DNA from: Burkholderiales bacterium
GTDB lineage: Bacteria; Pseudomonadota; Gammaproteobacteria; Burkholderiales; CAIKXV01
Direction of reading: 5' to 3'
DNA length: 5,876 nucleotides
Assembly: GCA_014379045.1 (NCBI GenBank)
Contig: JACMMK010000183.1
Location: 1 to 5,876, forward strand
Both the position numbers and the translations under genes were made by a program. Under the pieces are notes generated by a model. That model ran no database searches. It was given only the letters and a program-made list of their open reading frames with translations, and was not told the DNA's origin. The first letter of the stretch is position 1. Every line of letters starts with the position of its first letter. Positions 5,254 to 5,876 of the stretch are shown here, piece by piece.

Positions 5254-5876
5254 ATGCACCCTGCCCCGCTCTATCTGACTGCACAGCAATGCCGCAGCCT
5301 GCTCGCCCCCGACGACGTGCTCGCGGAAATCGAGCGTGTCGTCGCCTGGGATGCGCAGGGCCTCGTGCGCTGGCCCGCGCCGCGCAACATGAACATGCGC
5401 GACCGGTTCGAGAACCACTATCACCTGAAGGCGTGCATCCTCGATCCGCTGTCGGTCGCGGGGTTCCGTCTGGTCGCGCATTCGGCGACCGACGAAACCT
5501 CGCAGGACGCGACCCGCTATGTCGTGCTGGTCGATGTCGAGACCTCGCGCACGCTCGCCTTCGTCGACGAGACCTGGACCTATGCGCAGCGTACCGTCGC
5601 CTCGATCGTGATGGCCGCGCGTCGACTTGCACGCGCCGATGCCGGCGTGCTCGCGCTGATCGGGGCTGGACGCCTGGCGAGCAGCGCCCTCGAGTACTAC
5701 GCGCGGTTGTTCGCACTGCGCGAGGTCCGGATCGCGTCGCGGCGCGTCTCCACCCGCACCGCGCTCGCGCAGCATGCGCGCGAAAGCTACCGTGTCGCAG
5801 CGCACCCGGCAGACAGTGTCGAGGCGGCCGTGCGCGGTGCCGACCTGGTGTTGACCGCGACCGACACGGGCCGCGC
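5254..5876 (+). CDS. Ornithine cyclodeaminase/mu-crystallin family protein (3' end outside window)
   Basis: The N-terminal 207 codons of an OCD/mu-crystallin family NAD(P)-dependent enzyme; no stop is reached before the right edge. Family members include ornithine cyclodeaminase, alanine dehydrogenase, ketimine reductases and opine-type synthases. Landmarks: Arg44 in WPAPRNM, Lys59 in HYHLKACI (the position of the catalytic Lys), Arg113 in TYAQRTVAS (matching the conserved substrate-carboxylate Arg), and the Rossmann loop LALIGAGRLASSALEYYARL (133-152) with Gly137-x-Gly139. HYHLKACI replaces the more usual G-x-K-x-V context and the coenzyme loop is GAGRLA rather than GTGVQA, so it is not a typical ornithine cyclodeaminase and I do not assign a substrate. 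The catalytic Asp expected later in the chain lies beyond the window. The start at ATG 5254 gives the expected N-terminus, but the Shine-Dalgarno is poor (GAG at 5242-5244). It is divergent from the LLM operon. Confidence 0.85.
   Translation, partial: MHPAPLYLTAQQCRSLLAPDDVLAEIERVVAWDAQGLVRWPAPRNMNMRDRFENHYHLKACILDPLSVAGFRLVAHSATDETSQDATRYVVLVDVETSRTLAFVDETWTYAQRTVASIVMAARRLARADAGVLALIGAGRLASSALEYYARLFALREVRIASRRVSTRTALAQHARESYRVAAHPADSVEAAVRGADLVLTATDTGR

Noticed and set aside
4597..5805. A 402-codon open frame on the minus strand spanning the divergent gap, opposite the OCD gene
   Set aside because: It covers the OCD coding region on the wrong strand, crosses the promoter gap and runs out of frame into LLM A. 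The plus-strand frame from 5254 has clear OCD landmarks, so this one is a shadow.
1..5876. CRISPR arrays, insertion sequences, tRNA/rRNA, toxin-antitoxin or defence genes
   Set aside because: Reading both strands I saw no spaced repeat array, transposase, terminal inverted repeats, tRNA-like cloverleaf or recognisable defence protein.

Overview
The window is GC-rich, densely coded bacterial chromosome. A stand-alone Bug-type (TctC family) periplasmic binding protein next to a PEP-CTERM-sorted exoprotein, followed by LLM-type flavin/F420 oxidoreductases, a glutathione S-transferase and an ornithine cyclodeaminase-like protein, is the mix expected of a betaproteobacterium (Burkholderiales or a close relative). 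That placement is inferred from gene content; no rRNA or other marker gene is present.

Layout. Positions 1-141 (+) are the last 46 codons of an upstream gene, possibly an M16 (insulinase-like) peptidase. After a short gap with a credible sigma70-type promoter (206-234) comes a Bug-type solute-binding protein (269-1249, +), with no TctA/TctB membrane partner in view. A 158-base gap separates it from a secreted protein with a C-terminal sorting tail of the PEP-CTERM type, motif IPLPAS (1408-2172, +). The 150 bases after that hold a perfect 9-bp hairpin, a frameshifted second copy of a PEP-CTERM tail, and a weaker hairpin that may serve the convergent genes.

The minus strand then carries a compact probable operon, transcribed from about 5065 down to 2323: LLM oxidoreductase A (4994-3960), its paralog LLM oxidoreductase B (3957-2971, starting 2 bases after A stops) and a glutathione S-transferase (2949-2323, 21 bases after B). 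A candidate promoter for this operon lies at 5100-5072. Divergent from it, an ornithine cyclodeaminase/mu-crystallin family gene starts at 5254 (+) and runs off the right edge.

How the genes may work together. Two paralogous LLM oxidoreductases and a GST in one operon, back to back with an OCD-like NAD(P)-dependent enzyme, suggest a small oxidative catabolic or detoxification module with an unknown substrate. Copy B has lost the Gly-Asp-Gly segment that copy A keeps, so the pair may have divided roles. I found no CRISPR array, transposase, tRNA/rRNA or recognisable defence system. The most unusual items are the PEP-CTERM tail relic and the diverged tandem LLM pair.
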